Shown: positions 42,288-50,948, counted from the first letter of the stretch. The stretch: DNA of 64,000 nt from Streptomyces galbus (GCF_005280195.1 NZ_SZPR01000026.1:40518-104517); one strand, 5' to 3'. Notes: generated from the sequence alone by a model not told the origin. Translations and numbers: made by a program.

Positions 42288-42785
42288 ATGCCCGAGCTGA
42301 TGCCGCTGGACGCCGGTCACGCCCCGGCGGTGCTTGCGTTCGAACGCGCGAACCGCGCCTACTTCGCCGCTTCGGTGTCCGACCGCGGGGACGCCTGGTT
42401 CGACACGTTCGCCGAGCGGTTCCGCGCCCTGCTGGCCGAACAGGAGGCCGGCGTCTGCGCGTTCTACCTGCTCTTCGACGAGGACGGCTCGGTCGTGGGC
42501 CGGTTCAACCTGTACGACCTCGAGGACGGCGGCGCCGACGTCGGCTACCGGGTCGCCCGACACGTCGCCGGCCGTGGGGTGGCGACCGCTGCCGTACGGG
42601 AGTTGTGCCGGCTGGCGGCGTCGCGGCACGGGCTGCGCAGGCTGCGTGCGGCCACCGCCCACACGAACCCCGCGTCCCGGAGGGTGCTGGCCAAGGCCGG
42701 TTTCACCGCCGTGGGCCCGGCCGGCCCGGAGGCACTCGGCGGCAGGAACGGCACCTGGTACGAACGCGACCTGGCGTCCCCCTGA
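42288..42785 (+). CDS. GNAT-family N-acetyltransferase
   Basis: 165 residues with the RimJ/RimL-type layout: an N-terminal LDAGHAPAVLAFERANRAYF, the beta4 strand VGRFNLYDLEDGGADVGYRV and the acetyl-CoA loop RHVAGRGVATAAVRELCRLA (about 97-116), ending with ANPASRRVLAKAGF-like residues 125-140. It would acetylate an amino group of a protein N-terminus or small molecule. It is divergent from the S1 protease. The acceptor cannot be inferred. Confidence 0.9.
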   Translation: MPELMPLDAGHAPAVLAFERANRAYFAASVSDRGDAWFDTFAERFRALLAEQEAGVCAFYLLFDEDGSVVGRFNLYDLEDGGADVGYRVARHVAGRGVATAAVRELCRLAASRHGLRRLRAATAHTNPASRRVLAKAGFTAVGPAGPEALGGRNGTWYERDLASP

Positions 42786-43032
42786 CGCCCGATGCCGCGC
42801 AGGGCGACTCCCCGCGCGGTGAGGCTCGTCAGACCCGGGCGGTGACGCCACCCAGGAGCAACGGCGCTCTCGTACTCCATCGGCGCACTCGCGTGACCGG
42901 GCGGCCGACCGTCTCACGCTTTCTGGACCGGAGTGCATGAATGTAGTCTGATCCAACCGTGACTCAAGATCCTCGTTCAAGGCGGTCGGGGCGGCGCGAC
43001 GCCCCGGAAACCGACCGGAAGGAGACCGCACC

Positions 43033-44031
43033 GTGGACGTCCGGCGACTGGAAACGTTCGTGGCCGTGGCCCGGAGCACCACACTCGCCGAGGCCGCGGA
43101 CCGGCTCGGCTGTGCGCGCTCGACCGTCACCGGCCACCTGCAGGGGCTCGAACGGGACCTGGGCGCTTCGCTGGTGGAGCGGGGAGGGTCCGTGAACCGG
43201 CTGACCGGGGCGGGGACCCGGTTCCTCGAGTACGCCACCGACATCCTCGACAAACTGGCGCAGGCCCAGGCAGCGGTGGCGGCCGCCGCGGAGGACGGCG
43301 GCGGACGCCTGAGCCTCGGCGCGACGGCGTCGTTGTGCACCTACCGGCTGCCGGGCTTCCTGCGGACCTTGCACCGGCTCATGCCCCACCTGGACGCGCA
43401 GGTGGTCGTCGGCTCGGTGCCCGAGCTGCGGGAGCAGGTCGGCCGCGGCGAGCTGTCCGCCGCCCTCGTCAACTCGGCGACCGTGCCCGCCGCACGCCCG
43501 TCGGCCGTGGCCCCGGACGACCGGTCGGCCGGGGAGGACGACCGCCGGCACCTGTGGACCGACCGGGTCGCCCTGGTCGGCGCGCCCGAACAGGTGGCCC
43601 GCCCCCGGCGCCTCCTGGTCACCGCGCCGGGCTGCGTCTACCGCGACATCGCCGAACGGCAGGCACTCCCCCGCCTCGGACGCGTCCAGGTCCAGCAGGT
43701 GGGCAGCGTGGACGGGGTCACGTCCTCCGTGCTGGCCGGCATGGGCGTGGGCGTGGTCCCGGCCGTCGCGGTCGGACCGCACCTGCGGTCAGGACGACTG
43801 GTGGAGCTGCCGCTCCCCGCGCTGTCGCCGGTGGTGACCGAGCTGATCTGGAACGCCGAGGTCACGCCCCCGCACGTGATCCCGCACCTACGACGGCTGC
43901 GCCCGCCGCAGCCCCACCCGCCCACCGTCCCGCGGCCCTCGCCGTCCGCCGGGTCGAAGGAAGGCCGACGGCTGCGTCGCTTCCCCGTCGGAGTCGTGGC
44001 ATCGACAGACGGTGACGCAGTCCGAACCTAG
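43033..44031 (+). CDS. LysR-family transcriptional regulator
   Basis: 332 residues. The N-terminal winged HTH is clear: DVRRLETFVAVARSTTLAEA, then RLGCARSTVTGHLQGLERDL (about 23-42). The effector domain follows, with LRLSLGATASLCTYRLPGFL-type sheet and GVTSSVLAGMGVGVVPA (about 235). The C-terminal 60 residues are Pro/Arg-rich and beyond the usual LysR length (about 300). GTG 43033 follows GGAAGGAGA. The MFS gene 251 bp downstream on the same strand is its likeliest neighbour target, although LysR genes usually act on a divergent gene. Confidence 0.9.
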   Translation: MDVRRLETFVAVARSTTLAEAADRLGCARSTVTGHLQGLERDLGASLVERGGSVNRLTGAGTRFLEYATDILDKLAQAQAAVAAAAEDGGGRLSLGATASLCTYRLPGFLRTLHRLMPHLDAQVVVGSVPELREQVGRGELSAALVNSATVPAARPSAVAPDDRSAGEDDRRHLWTDRVALVGAPEQVARPRRLLVTAPGCVYRDIAERQALPRLGRVQVQQVGSVDGVTSSVLAGMGVGVVPAVAVGPHLRSGRLVELPLPALSPVVTELIWNAEVTPPHVIPHLRRLRPPQPHPPTVPRPSPSAGSKEGRRLRRFPVGVVASTDGDAVRT

Positions 44032-44176
44032 CCCGCCGACCGGCCCGTGGAGCGGGTCAGTACGGCATCTGCGAACCGGGGTTCACGACTGCCGAACCGG
44101 TCTGGGCCCGAGCCCCGGAAGCAGAGATCGTCGAGGTGCCGCGCCAGACCGCGGCCCTCGACAGGAGGTCCTCCTC

Positions 44177-44263
44177 GTGCGTCCCGTCCGGTCCGGAGCC
44201 ATCAGCATCCTGCTCCCGACGGTCTCCTCGGACTCCCGCACCTGGGCCCCTCCGCACCTCTGA
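44177..44263 (+). CDS. Possible 28-codon leader ORF upstream of the MFS gene
   Basis: A GTG at 44177 has AGGAGG 8 nt upstream and reads 28 codons to a TGA 19 bp before the MFS start. AGGAGGTCCTCCT (44163-44175) is palindromic, so the ribosome site could be masked. No known peptide is recognised and it may be chance; it is listed because the site is strong and the position suggests a leader. Confidence 0.25.
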   Translation: MRPVRSGAISILLPTVSSDSRTWAPPHL

Positions 44264-44282
44264 GCAGAAAGCGCCCGAGACC

Positions 44283-45545
44283 ATGGCCCAGCAGATCACG
44301 GCGGCACCGGTCGCCCGTACGGCGGTCCCGCTCCCCGTCGGCAGGTCGGGCAAGACCCACTCCCCGCACTACAAGTGGGGCATCCTCGGCATCGGCATCC
44401 TCGCGCAGGCGGCTTTCGGCGCGGCGTTCCAGGGGATTCCCATGGCCGGCGCGGTCCTCCAGTCCGACTACCACTACTCCACCGGCCGACTCGGCCTCGT
44501 CCTGGCCGCCTTGACGTGCGGAGCGGCGGTCACGGAGATCGTCTGGGGCGTCCTGACCGACCGGTACGGCGAACGGGCGGTGCTCGTCACCGGCCTGGGG
44601 GGCACCACCGTGAGCCTCGCCGCCGCCACCGCGTTCCTCGTGCCCACGGGCGGGTACACCCCGCCGCCCTGGCTGCTGTCCGCCGTCCTGTTGCTCGCCG
44701 GCGCGCTCGGCGGCTGCGTGAACAGCGCTTCCGGACGGGCGGTCCTGGGCTGGTTCCCGCCCGGCGACCACGGCTTCGCCATCAGCCTGCGCGTCGCGGC
44801 CGTCCCCCTCGGTGGCGCCATCGGCGCGCTTGCGCTGCCCGCCCTGGCCCTGAGTGTCGGCTTCCGGGGCGTGTTCGGCTTCCTGGCCGCGTTCGCCCTC
44901 GCCGCCACGGCCGCCGTCGTCTGCTGGCTGGACGAGCCGCCGCTGCCGCCCGCCGGGCACCGCAGCGCCGGCGTCGACCCACTGCGCCGCTGGAAGATCT
45001 GGCGGATCTCCCTGAGCGCCTTCCTGCTGGACTTCCCCCAGTTCACCGTCCTGTCGTTCGCCGCGATCTACCTGCACCGGGTGCACGGCGTCGGTCTCAC
45101 CGCCGTCTCCGGCCTGCTGTTCGCCGTGCAGGCGCTGGGCGCGGTCTCCCGTGTGTGGAGCGGGCGTTGGACGGACAGCAGGGGCGGCAAGCACCGCCGT
45201 GGCATCGTCATCGTCTACAGCTGGGTCATCGCCGCCTGCTTCGCCGGACTCGCGCTGTGCGGGTCCGGACCCGCGTGGGCCGCGGCCGCGCTGATGGTGG
45301 TGGCCGGTGTGCTCGCCTGCGGCTGGCACGGCGTGCACTACGCCGAGATCGCGATCATGGCGGGCAAGGAGCGCTCCGGGACCGCCCTCGGACTGGAGAA
45401 CACCATGGTGTTCGCCGGCGCCTTCCTCACGCCGCTCGTCGTCCCCGGGATCCTCGCGGCCACGTCCTGGTCCGTGGTCATGCTCCTCGTCGGAGCGGCG
45501 CCCGCCGCGCTGTCCGCGGTGGTCATGCCCCGCGAGGGCACGTGA
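44283..45545 (+). CDS. MFS transporter
   Basis: 420 residues with about 12 membrane spans. The MFS motif A region reads GVLTDRYGERAVL (after span 2, about 92-104) and a weaker copy SGRWTDSRGGKHRR lies between spans 6 and 7 halves. The N-terminus (about 30 residues) is cytoplasmic. The general shape recalls CynX/NimT- or OFA-like organic-anion transporters, but no substrate residue can be named. It follows a LysR regulator on the same strand. ATG 44283 has only a weak ribosome site, consistent with a coupled leader. Confidence 0.88.
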   Translation: MAQQITAAPVARTAVPLPVGRSGKTHSPHYKWGILGIGILAQAAFGAAFQGIPMAGAVLQSDYHYSTGRLGLVLAALTCGAAVTEIVWGVLTDRYGERAVLVTGLGGTTVSLAAATAFLVPTGGYTPPPWLLSAVLLLAGALGGCVNSASGRAVLGWFPPGDHGFAISLRVAAVPLGGAIGALALPALALSVGFRGVFGFLAAFALAATAAVVCWLDEPPLPPAGHRSAGVDPLRRWKIWRISLSAFLLDFPQFTVLSFAAIYLHRVHGVGLTAVSGLLFAVQALGAVSRVWSGRWTDSRGGKHRRGIVIVYSWVIAACFAGLALCGSGPAWAAAALMVVAGVLACGWHGVHYAEIAIMAGKERSGTALGLENTMVFAGAFLTPLVVPGILAATSWSVVMLLVGAAPAALSAVVMPREGT

Positions 45546-45853
45546 CCGCGACATTCCGAGGCCGGGTCGGCTTGCAGAAGATGAACGACTTCAACGCCGT
45601 CGCAGAGCCGCCACCTGGTCTCATGTCAGACGGCGGCCCTGAGATGTCTGCAATGGTTGAACGATGACCTCGGCGTCGGGGCTGACCCGCGGGCCAACGG
45701 CCCAGTTGGGAGCCGTTCCAAGCTGCAAGGACTGCTCTGTCCCGAACAAGCTGGCGCTTTTGCGACGGGTAGGGCGCGGCTGCGAGGTTCATTTCCCGAA
45801 CGCGTGACCCCAGCGTTCCGAAGTCACCCGACGTACCGACTGCGAGGTCATCC
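45546..45853. other. Gene-free stretch between MFS and inhibitor genes
   Basis: No convincing gene on either strand. Composition is less GC-rich than the coding DNA around it. GCCGCC (45607-45612) and GGCGGC (45632-45637) can pair, and ATGTC occurs twice near 45624 and 45644. The rest presumably holds the inhibitor promoter; the AT-richer 45730-45850 part may be decayed sequence, but no homology was recognised. Confidence 0.5.
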
Positions 45854-46216
45854 ATGTTCACCCGGACGCACCGCTGGACGCGCGGCACCCGCGCCATCGC
45901 GACCGCCGCCTCCACCGCCGCCCTGTGCGGCCTCCCGCTCCTGTGCGCGGCCCCGGTCTCCGCCGCGCCCCCGCTCACGGCACCGCCGGCGCCCTCGTGC
46001 GTCGCCGTGTACGAGAGCTGGCGCTACGTCACCGCGTCCAACGACTGCGGCACCACCCACCAGGTCCAGGTCGTCTACCAGGACGGCGCGGCCGGCCTGT
46101 GCTACGCGCTGGCCCCGCGGACCCAGAGCACCGTGGGCGAGGGCTACTTCGGCCGGCACGGCCACGTCGACCACCTCGCCCTGTGCGAACCGTACGAGGT
46201 CCGGACCGGGCCGTGA
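45854..46216 (+). CDS. Secreted alpha-amylase inhibitor, tendamistat family
   Basis: 120 residues: signal peptide to about residue 38 (ending SAA), then a 75-80-residue mature inhibitor. It is a close relative of tendamistat: APSCVAVYESWRY, then LCYALAPRTQSTVGEGYFG and HGHVDHLALC. Cys49, 65, 83 and 111 have the exact tendamistat spacing (11, 27, 45, 73), giving disulfides 49-65 and 83-111. Trp56-Arg57-Tyr58 is the WRY loop that plugs the active site of animal GH13 alpha-amylases. Streptomyces export such proteins against competitors or insects; the target here is unknown. ATG 45854 is the natural start. A hairpin terminator follows. Confidence 0.95.
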   Translation: MFTRTHRWTRGTRAIATAASTAALCGLPLLCAAPVSAAPPLTAPPAPSCVAVYESWRYVTASNDCGTTHQVQVVYQDGAAGLCYALAPRTQSTVGEGYFGRHGHVDHLALCEPYEVRTGP

Positions 46217-46229
46217 GGCAGGACCGCGC

Positions 46230-46270
46230 GCCCCGCTCCGGTCGGGACGTTCCCGGCTCCGGGGCGGGGC
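46230..46270 (+). terminator. Hairpin terminator after the inhibitor gene
   Basis: 12-bp arms with one G-U pair (46230-46241, 46259-46270) and an inner CGGGA/TCCCG stem, starting 13 bp after the stop. Confidence 0.7.
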
Positions 46271-46359
46271 GGTCGGCCCGGCACCGTTCGACTTGTGAAC
46301 TGTTCGCCGCTGTGGCCGTCCACCCGGCCTCGCCGCCCCCCGCTCGAGCCGCCGGGACC

Positions 46360-46500
46360 CTGCTCTCGCAGGGCCGGCCGGTGACGGCCTCGTCCACGGA
46401 GAACAGCGCCTTCCCCGCCTCACAAGCGGTCGACGGCAACGAACAGACCCGCTGGTCGACCTCCGTACCGGATCATCGCCCCGGGCAGCGTCGGCACGCC
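46360..46500 (+). pseudogene. Remnant of an F5/8 type C (discoidin/CBM32) domain
   Basis: One frame reads LLSQGRPVTASSTENSAFPA and then SQAVDGNEQTRWSTS, the typical first 35 residues of a discoidin domain (start strand, VDGN turn, RW strand). Similarity stops at about 46467. There is no start codon with a ribosome site, no rest of the domain and no enzyme after it; the frame runs into the end of the convergent GH99-like gene. It looks like the stump of a deleted secreted hydrolase gene. Confidence 0.6.
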
Positions 46501-46505
46501 GGTGT

Positions 46506-48206
46506 TCAGTCGGTGACGAGAGTGAACTTCTCCCACGGGCCGATCGCGGTGCGGTTGGCGATCAGGGCGGAAGCGCCCGCGTTCTCGGCCGTGACGTACT
46601 GCCCGTTCGCCAGGGCGAGCAGGCTCACTGTTCCGTCGGAGTTGCGGACGAGCTGGAACGCCTGGGCGCGGCCCGGTGTGCTGCTGTCGGCGATCAACGG
46701 GGCCGAACCCGCGGTGACGTAGCGGCCGTTGGCGTGCGAGCGCAGGGTGATCGATCCACCGTCCGCGCTGGTCATGTCGAACTGTTCCCAGGGGCCGATG
46801 GCCGCCCGGTTGGCGATCAGGGGCGAAGCACCGGCGCTCTCGGCGGTGACGTAGGCGTTGTTGACGTTCGCCCTGAAGGCGACGACCTTGCCGGTGGGGG
46901 TCGGCGTCGTGCCGCCCGGCACGGGCTCAGTGGGGCGGGTCGCGGTCAGGGCGATGCTGCGCTTGAGCATGCGGCCGCCGTCGGCGGTGAGCCGCAGGTA
47001 GTAGTCGGACGAGCAGGCCGTGCCGTCCTCGTCCAGCGCGAGGAACCCCGAGTCAACGGGGACGGCTGCCTTGGTGGCCGCGGTCTTGGCGATCTGGTTG
47101 CCCTCGTTGAACTCGTCGAACATCGAGATGTAGAGGCCCTGCGCGCCGACCCGGACCATGTTGTAGAACTGCCGCCACATGAAGTCGCCGTGGGCCCGCT
47201 GACCGGGGACGGAGACGTCGCCCGGTAGCACGCAGGGCTGGTAGTCGATGCCGTGGGCGTCGCACTCCGCCTGATCGCCCAGGTTCACGTACTGGTAGTA
47301 GTGGTCGGAGTCGGCGGCGCTGCCGATGGCTCCGACCATCCACGGGGAGATCATGTCGAACGCACGGTAGGTGTCGAGGAAGCCGTCCCGGGTGCCCTGG
47401 CCTCCGGTGCGCCACTCCTTGGGGATGCCGCCGATGACGTAGCAGCCCTGGGACTTGAACCAGGCGATGACGTCGCCGCAGGCGGCGGCGGAGAACGGGT
47501 GGGCGTCGTCGTTGAAGCCGAAGCCCCAGATCGCCACCACGGGCTTGCCGTTCTGGCGGGCGTAGGCCGGGCTGGCGGTGTGGGCCTTCATCTTCGCGGT
47601 CCAGTCAGTCTTGATCTCGGACTGCATGGCCGTCCAGCCGGTGACGTCGTACATGACGTAGAACTTGACGTCGTGTGCCTCGGCGGCGCTGCGCACCTTC
47701 GACGCCATCGCGTCGCGCGTCGGGCCCTCGCCCCCGGTCGGGTCGAACCGCTGCAGAGCCGCGGTGTCCACGCCGTACTGGGACATCCACGAGAAGTGCG
47801 TGTCGACCGTCTGCTGGTCGTAGGACGAGAAGAGCGTGGCGGGCTGTCCGTTGCCCAGGTCGGCGTAGCCGGTGCGGTAGGTGCGCGTGTACTCGCTCAT
47901 GTCCGGCCAGCACTTGATGCCGGTGTTCGCCGGGGACGGCGGCTTGCTCCAGTCGTGGGACCAGTGCCACCAGCCGTCGATGGGGGCGCCGTCTCCCTTG
48001 GCTGCGAACCAGCCCTGGTAGCCGACGGTTATCTTGCCGACCACGTCTCCCGCGGGGGACGCGGACGGCGTGGCGGCCGAACGGCTCGACGCGGTGGCGG
48101 CCTCGGCGACGCGAAGCGACCCTGCCGCGGCTGCCGCGGTGCCTGCGGCGGCCGTGCCGAGGACCCGGCGCCGGGTCCAGCTTGTCCTGCCGTGTGTCTT
48201 GGCCAT
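46506..48206 (-). CDS. Exported GH99/GH71-like glycoside hydrolase with fascin-like repeats
   Basis: 566 residues. A Tat signal (TRRRVLGTAAAG, about 11-22) leads a catalytic TIM barrel (about 53-400; KITVGYQGWFAAKGDGAPID and WWHWSHDW, KFYVMYDVTGW, ISMFDEFNEGNQI). The Glu in FDEFNEGN sits like the GH99 acid/base glutamates. The C-terminus (about 435-566) has three beta-trefoil-type repeats NAYVTAESAGASPLIANR that resemble fascin/CBM13-like sugar binding. Family members act on alpha-mannans or alpha-glucans; the substrate is not certain. ATG 48206 has GGAGC upstream. The gene stands alone. Confidence 0.82.
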   Translation of the reverse strand: MAKTHGRTSWTRRRVLGTAAAGTAAAAAGSLRVAEAATASSRSAATPSASPAGDVVGKITVGYQGWFAAKGDGAPIDGWWHWSHDWSKPPSPANTGIKCWPDMSEYTRTYRTGYADLGNGQPATLFSSYDQQTVDTHFSWMSQYGVDTAALQRFDPTGGEGPTRDAMASKVRSAAEAHDVKFYVMYDVTGWTAMQSEIKTDWTAKMKAHTASPAYARQNGKPVVAIWGFGFNDDAHPFSAAACGDVIAWFKSQGCYVIGGIPKEWRTGGQGTRDGFLDTYRAFDMISPWMVGAIGSAADSDHYYQYVNLGDQAECDAHGIDYQPCVLPGDVSVPGQRAHGDFMWRQFYNMVRVGAQGLYISMFDEFNEGNQIAKTAATKAAVPVDSGFLALDEDGTACSSDYYLRLTADGGRMLKRSIALTATRPTEPVPGGTTPTPTGKVVAFRANVNNAYVTAESAGASPLIANRAAIGPWEQFDMTSADGGSITLRSHANGRYVTAGSAPLIADSSTPGRAQAFQLVRNSDGTVSLLALANGQYVTAENAGASALIANRTAIGPWEKFTLVTD

Positions 48207-48419
48207 GTGTGCTCCGAATGCACGCCTCACCCGGTGAGGTGGGCGCGCGGGTGGGGGGAAGTGGGGGTGTCTCCGGCCGCGACGGACGGACGCGGAAGGG
48301 AGCAGCGTGCGCTTGCGCGGCCTACAGGCTGCAAAATATCGATGGCACACTGAAAGAACAACACCTGCGGCCGCGAAATCCGGATAGTCCAAGGGTGGCG
48401 ACCTGCGGTCGGCGGCGTG

Positions 48420-49273
48420 CTACCTGCCCAGCTTGTCTTCGATCCAGGCGGTGGCGAAGTCGATGACCTCCGCGGCCTCGAACAGATGGCTCTCGGCAGC
48501 GCCCACGCTGCCCCCCCGGCCGATCCCCACGGCGAGCATGTCCCGGGCGATCGCTTCGAACGGATCCGTCCCGGCGGGCACCACGGCCGAGTAGTCGAAG
48601 GCCCCGTCCTCCGAGTCGATGTCGTGGAAGCGGCGCCAGACCCGTTGTCCCCGCACCAGGACTGGCTGTTCGTACTCCACGAACCGTTTCCCGGGGGCCT
48701 CGGCGAGCGCCTCGGCGTGGTGCAGCAGCGTCATGGTGTCCAACGGCGCGCCGAGCAGCAGGACCCGGCCTCTGCGGGCGGTCAGCCGGGCGAGGGGACT
48801 GCCGGGGCCGTGGGGATCGTCCCAGGGGTGGCCGGCCATCAGCTCGTCCGCTGCCGCCCCCAGGGCCGCGAAGCTGGCGTCCGGATGCCGGCTGCGGACG
48901 GCCCCGGGCCGGCGGCGCAGCGCTTCGGGGAGACGGCCGTTGTGGTGATCGGCCTCGCTGAGGGCCGGGTCGTACGCGGGATGCTCTGCGCGCAGGGCGT
49001 GCTGCCAGTCCGGTGGCCAGGTGACGAAGTCGTAGGGGGGAGCGTCGTTCCAGCCGCAGGTCACCATGAGGGTCCCCCGCGCCCCTACGACGTCGCGGAG
49101 GGCGTCGATGACGGTCTGCGGTCCGCCTGCCACGTAGCCGATGGCGGACATGCGGGTGTGGAACATGACGACGTCGCCGTCCCCGAGGCCGAGGGCCGCC
49201 AGGTCACGGCTGATCCGGCTGCGGGTGACGGACCGCCGGAGCGCTTGAGCAAGACCGTTTCGTCCATGGTCAC
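48420..49273 (-). CDS. Aminoglycoside N3-acetyltransferase AAC(3)-like, N-terminal frameshift
   Basis: The frame ending at 48420 has AAC(3) hallmarks: VVMFHTRMSAIGYVAGGPQT, PGAVRSRHPDASFAALGAAA and VGAAESHLFEAAEVIDF. Such enzymes acetylate the 3-amino group of aminoglycosides with acetyl-CoA, or a related small amine. The in-frame start is poor (GTG 49292, no ribosome site). In the neighbouring frame GTG 49273/ATG 49267, behind GAAGG, reads MDETVLLKRSGGP, the usual AAC(3) beginning, and homology then jumps to VTRSRISRDLAALG in this frame. One base seems missing near 49229-49231. It is either a sequencing error or a recent inactivation. The intact protein would have about 284 residues. Confidence 0.8.
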
Positions 49274-49395
49274 GAACCCTTCCCCGCGCCACGCACCCGG
49301 GGCAACTGCTTTCGGCGGGCCGCCGGGCCGCAGGCCGGGTGTCGCCGTCGACATCCGCGCGGGGTTCCGGAACCGGCCCGGGCCGGGCCGGTGGG

Positions 49396-50163
49396 TCAGA
49401 GCCGGGAGCCGCCGGTGGCGTCGAGGACCTGGCCGGTGACCCATCGGGCGTCGCCGGAGGCGAGGAAGGCGACGACGTCGGCGACGTCCTCGGGCCGGCC
49501 CACCCGGCCGAGTGCCGAGAGCTGGGCCGCGGAGCGCTCGGCGGCCTCGTTGCCGCGCAGCCAGGAGGCGTTCATGTCGGTGTCGATGATGCCGGGGGCC
49601 ACGGAGTTGACCGTGATGCCGCGGCCGCCGAGCGCCTTGGCCAGGGTGAGGGTGAAGGCGTCGAGGGCTCCCTTGGTCATGGCGTAGGCGATGATGTCGG
49701 TGAGCGCGATGCGGGTGGCGCCGGAGGAGATGTTGATGATCCGGCCGCCGTCGCGCAGGCGCTCGAGGGCCTGCTGGGTCAGGAAGAACGGGGCGCGCAT
49801 GTTGATGGCGACGGCCTCGTCGAACGCTTCGGGGGACGTCTCCTCGATCTCGCCGCGCGGGGTGATGCCGGCGTTGTTGACCAGGATGTCCAGGCCCGCC
49901 ACCTCGGCGTGGCGCAGGATCTGGCGGTCGTAGCCGTCCCAGAGGGTTTGCACGTCGCCGGGCCGGCCCAGTTCGGCGTGGACGGTGAACGCGCGGCCTC
50001 CCCTGGCACGGACGGCGGCCACCACGTCGTCGGCGGCTGCGGTGTCGCGGCCGTAGTGGACGGCCACGAGTGCTCCGTCGGCGGCGAGCCGTTCGGCGAC
50101 GGCGCGTCCGATGCCGCGACTGCCGCCCGTCACGAGTGCCGTCCTGCCCGCGAGCGTACCCAT
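49396..50163 (-). CDS. SDR-family oxidoreductase
   Basis: 255-residue Rossmann-fold enzyme. TGGSRGIGRA (12-21) binds NAD(P), NNAG (96-99) stabilises the sheet, and Ser147, Tyr160 and Lys164 (SSGAT, YAMTK) form the catalytic set. RPEDVADVVAFLASGDARW and VTGQVLDATGG near the end are typical of classical FabG-like dehydrogenases. Substrate unknown. ATG 50163 is divergent from a TetR gene, 85 bp apart, with two related palindromes between, so it is the probable TetR target. Confidence 0.93.
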   Translation of the reverse strand: MGTLAGRTALVTGGSRGIGRAVAERLAADGALVAVHYGRDTAAADDVVAAVRARGGRAFTVHAELGRPGDVQTLWDGYDRQILRHAEVAGLDILVNNAGITPRGEIEETSPEAFDEAVAINMRAPFFLTQQALERLRDGGRIINISSGATRIALTDIIAYAMTKGALDAFTLTLAKALGGRGITVNSVAPGIIDTDMNASWLRGNEAAERSAAQLSALGRVGRPEDVADVVAFLASGDARWVTGQVLDATGGSRL

Positions 50164-50187
50164 GGTGCACCTCCATGCCTGAGTTCT

Positions 50188-50240
50188 GTAGCGATCACTA
50201 CGTTAATACTGTACAAGCATTCTTTAGCGATCGCTGTAAA
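50188..50240. promoter_or_regulatory. Two TAGCGATC palindromes between SDR and tetR genes
   Basis: GTAGCGATCACTAC (50188-50201, one mismatch from a palindrome) and TTTAGCGATCGCTGTAAA (50223-50240, core AGCGATCGCT) in the 85-bp divergent gap. The shared core and symmetry mark TetR operators, probably controlling both genes. Confidence 0.7.
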
Positions 50241-50248
50241 ATCAAGGC

Positions 50249-50857
50249 ATGACGACGAGCAAGCGGGGCAGGCCGCGCAGCTTCGACCGCGAGGCGGCCC
50301 TCGTGCGGGCGACGCTCCTGTTCTGGCAGCACGGCTACGAGGGCACGTCCGTCTCCGATCTGACCGCCGCCATGGGCATCTCCCCGCCGAGCCTGTACGC
50401 GGCCTTCGGCGACAAGCGCGCCCTGTTCACCGAGGTGGTCGAGCGCTACGGCACCACCTTCGGCGCCTTCATGGACGACGCCCTCGCCCAGGAGAGGGAC
50501 CCGCGGGCGGGCTTCGCGAGGATGCTGGAAGAGGCCGCGGTGGCGTACACCGACCCCGGGCACCCGGCGGGCTGCCTGGTCATTTCCGCGGCGACCAACT
50601 GCTCCCCGCAGACCGCCGACGTCGAGCAGGACCTGCGCGCCCGCCGGACGGCCAACCTGCGGTCCTTCGAGGCCCGGCTCGAGGACGCCAGGGCCCGGGG
50701 CGCGCTCTCCGAGGAGGCCGACACCCGGGCCCTCGCGGTGTACTTCGGCGCGGTCGTGCAGGGCATGTCGCAGCAGGCGCGGGACGGTGCGAGCACGCAG
50801 GAGCTGCGGCGCGTGGCCCGGCTCGCGATGAGCGCCTGGCCGGAGCCGCCCGCCTGA
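50249..50857 (+). CDS. TetR-family transcriptional regulator
   Basis: 202 residues. HTH: HGYEGTSVSDLTAAMGISPP then SLYAAFGDKRALF (about 28-60). The ligand domain shows the pattern GCLVISAATNCSPQTADVEQ of the AcrR-like group with a C-terminal TetR domain (PF16925-like). It is divergent from an SDR gene, with two matching palindromes between them, and should repress that gene and itself. Its ligand is likely the SDR substrate or a related aldehyde, ketone or quinone. Confidence 0.92.
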   Translation: MTTSKRGRPRSFDREAALVRATLLFWQHGYEGTSVSDLTAAMGISPPSLYAAFGDKRALFTEVVERYGTTFGAFMDDALAQERDPRAGFARMLEEAAVAYTDPGHPAGCLVISAATNCSPQTADVEQDLRARRTANLRSFEARLEDARARGALSEEADTRALAVYFGAVVQGMSQQARDGASTQELRRVARLAMSAWPEPPA

Positions 50858-50879
50858 CTCGGGTGGTCCGCCGGTCGCC

Positions 50880-50903
50880 GGGCCGGGCCGTCCGGCCCGG
50901 CCC
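50880..50903. terminator. Bidirectional hairpin terminator
   Basis: 10-bp perfect GC arms (50880-50889, 50894-50903) with a 4-nt loop between the convergent tetR (stop 50857) and chitinase (stop 50949) genes. Confidence 0.75.
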
Positions 50904-50948
50904 TCCGTGTGGGTGACCGGCATGGTCGGTTCGTGCGCCCGGGGCCGG

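Noticed and set aside
45546..45853. Possible decayed transposase between the MFS and inhibitor genes
   Set aside because: Lower GC and broken frames were noted, but no transposase motif or terminal repeats could be recognised.
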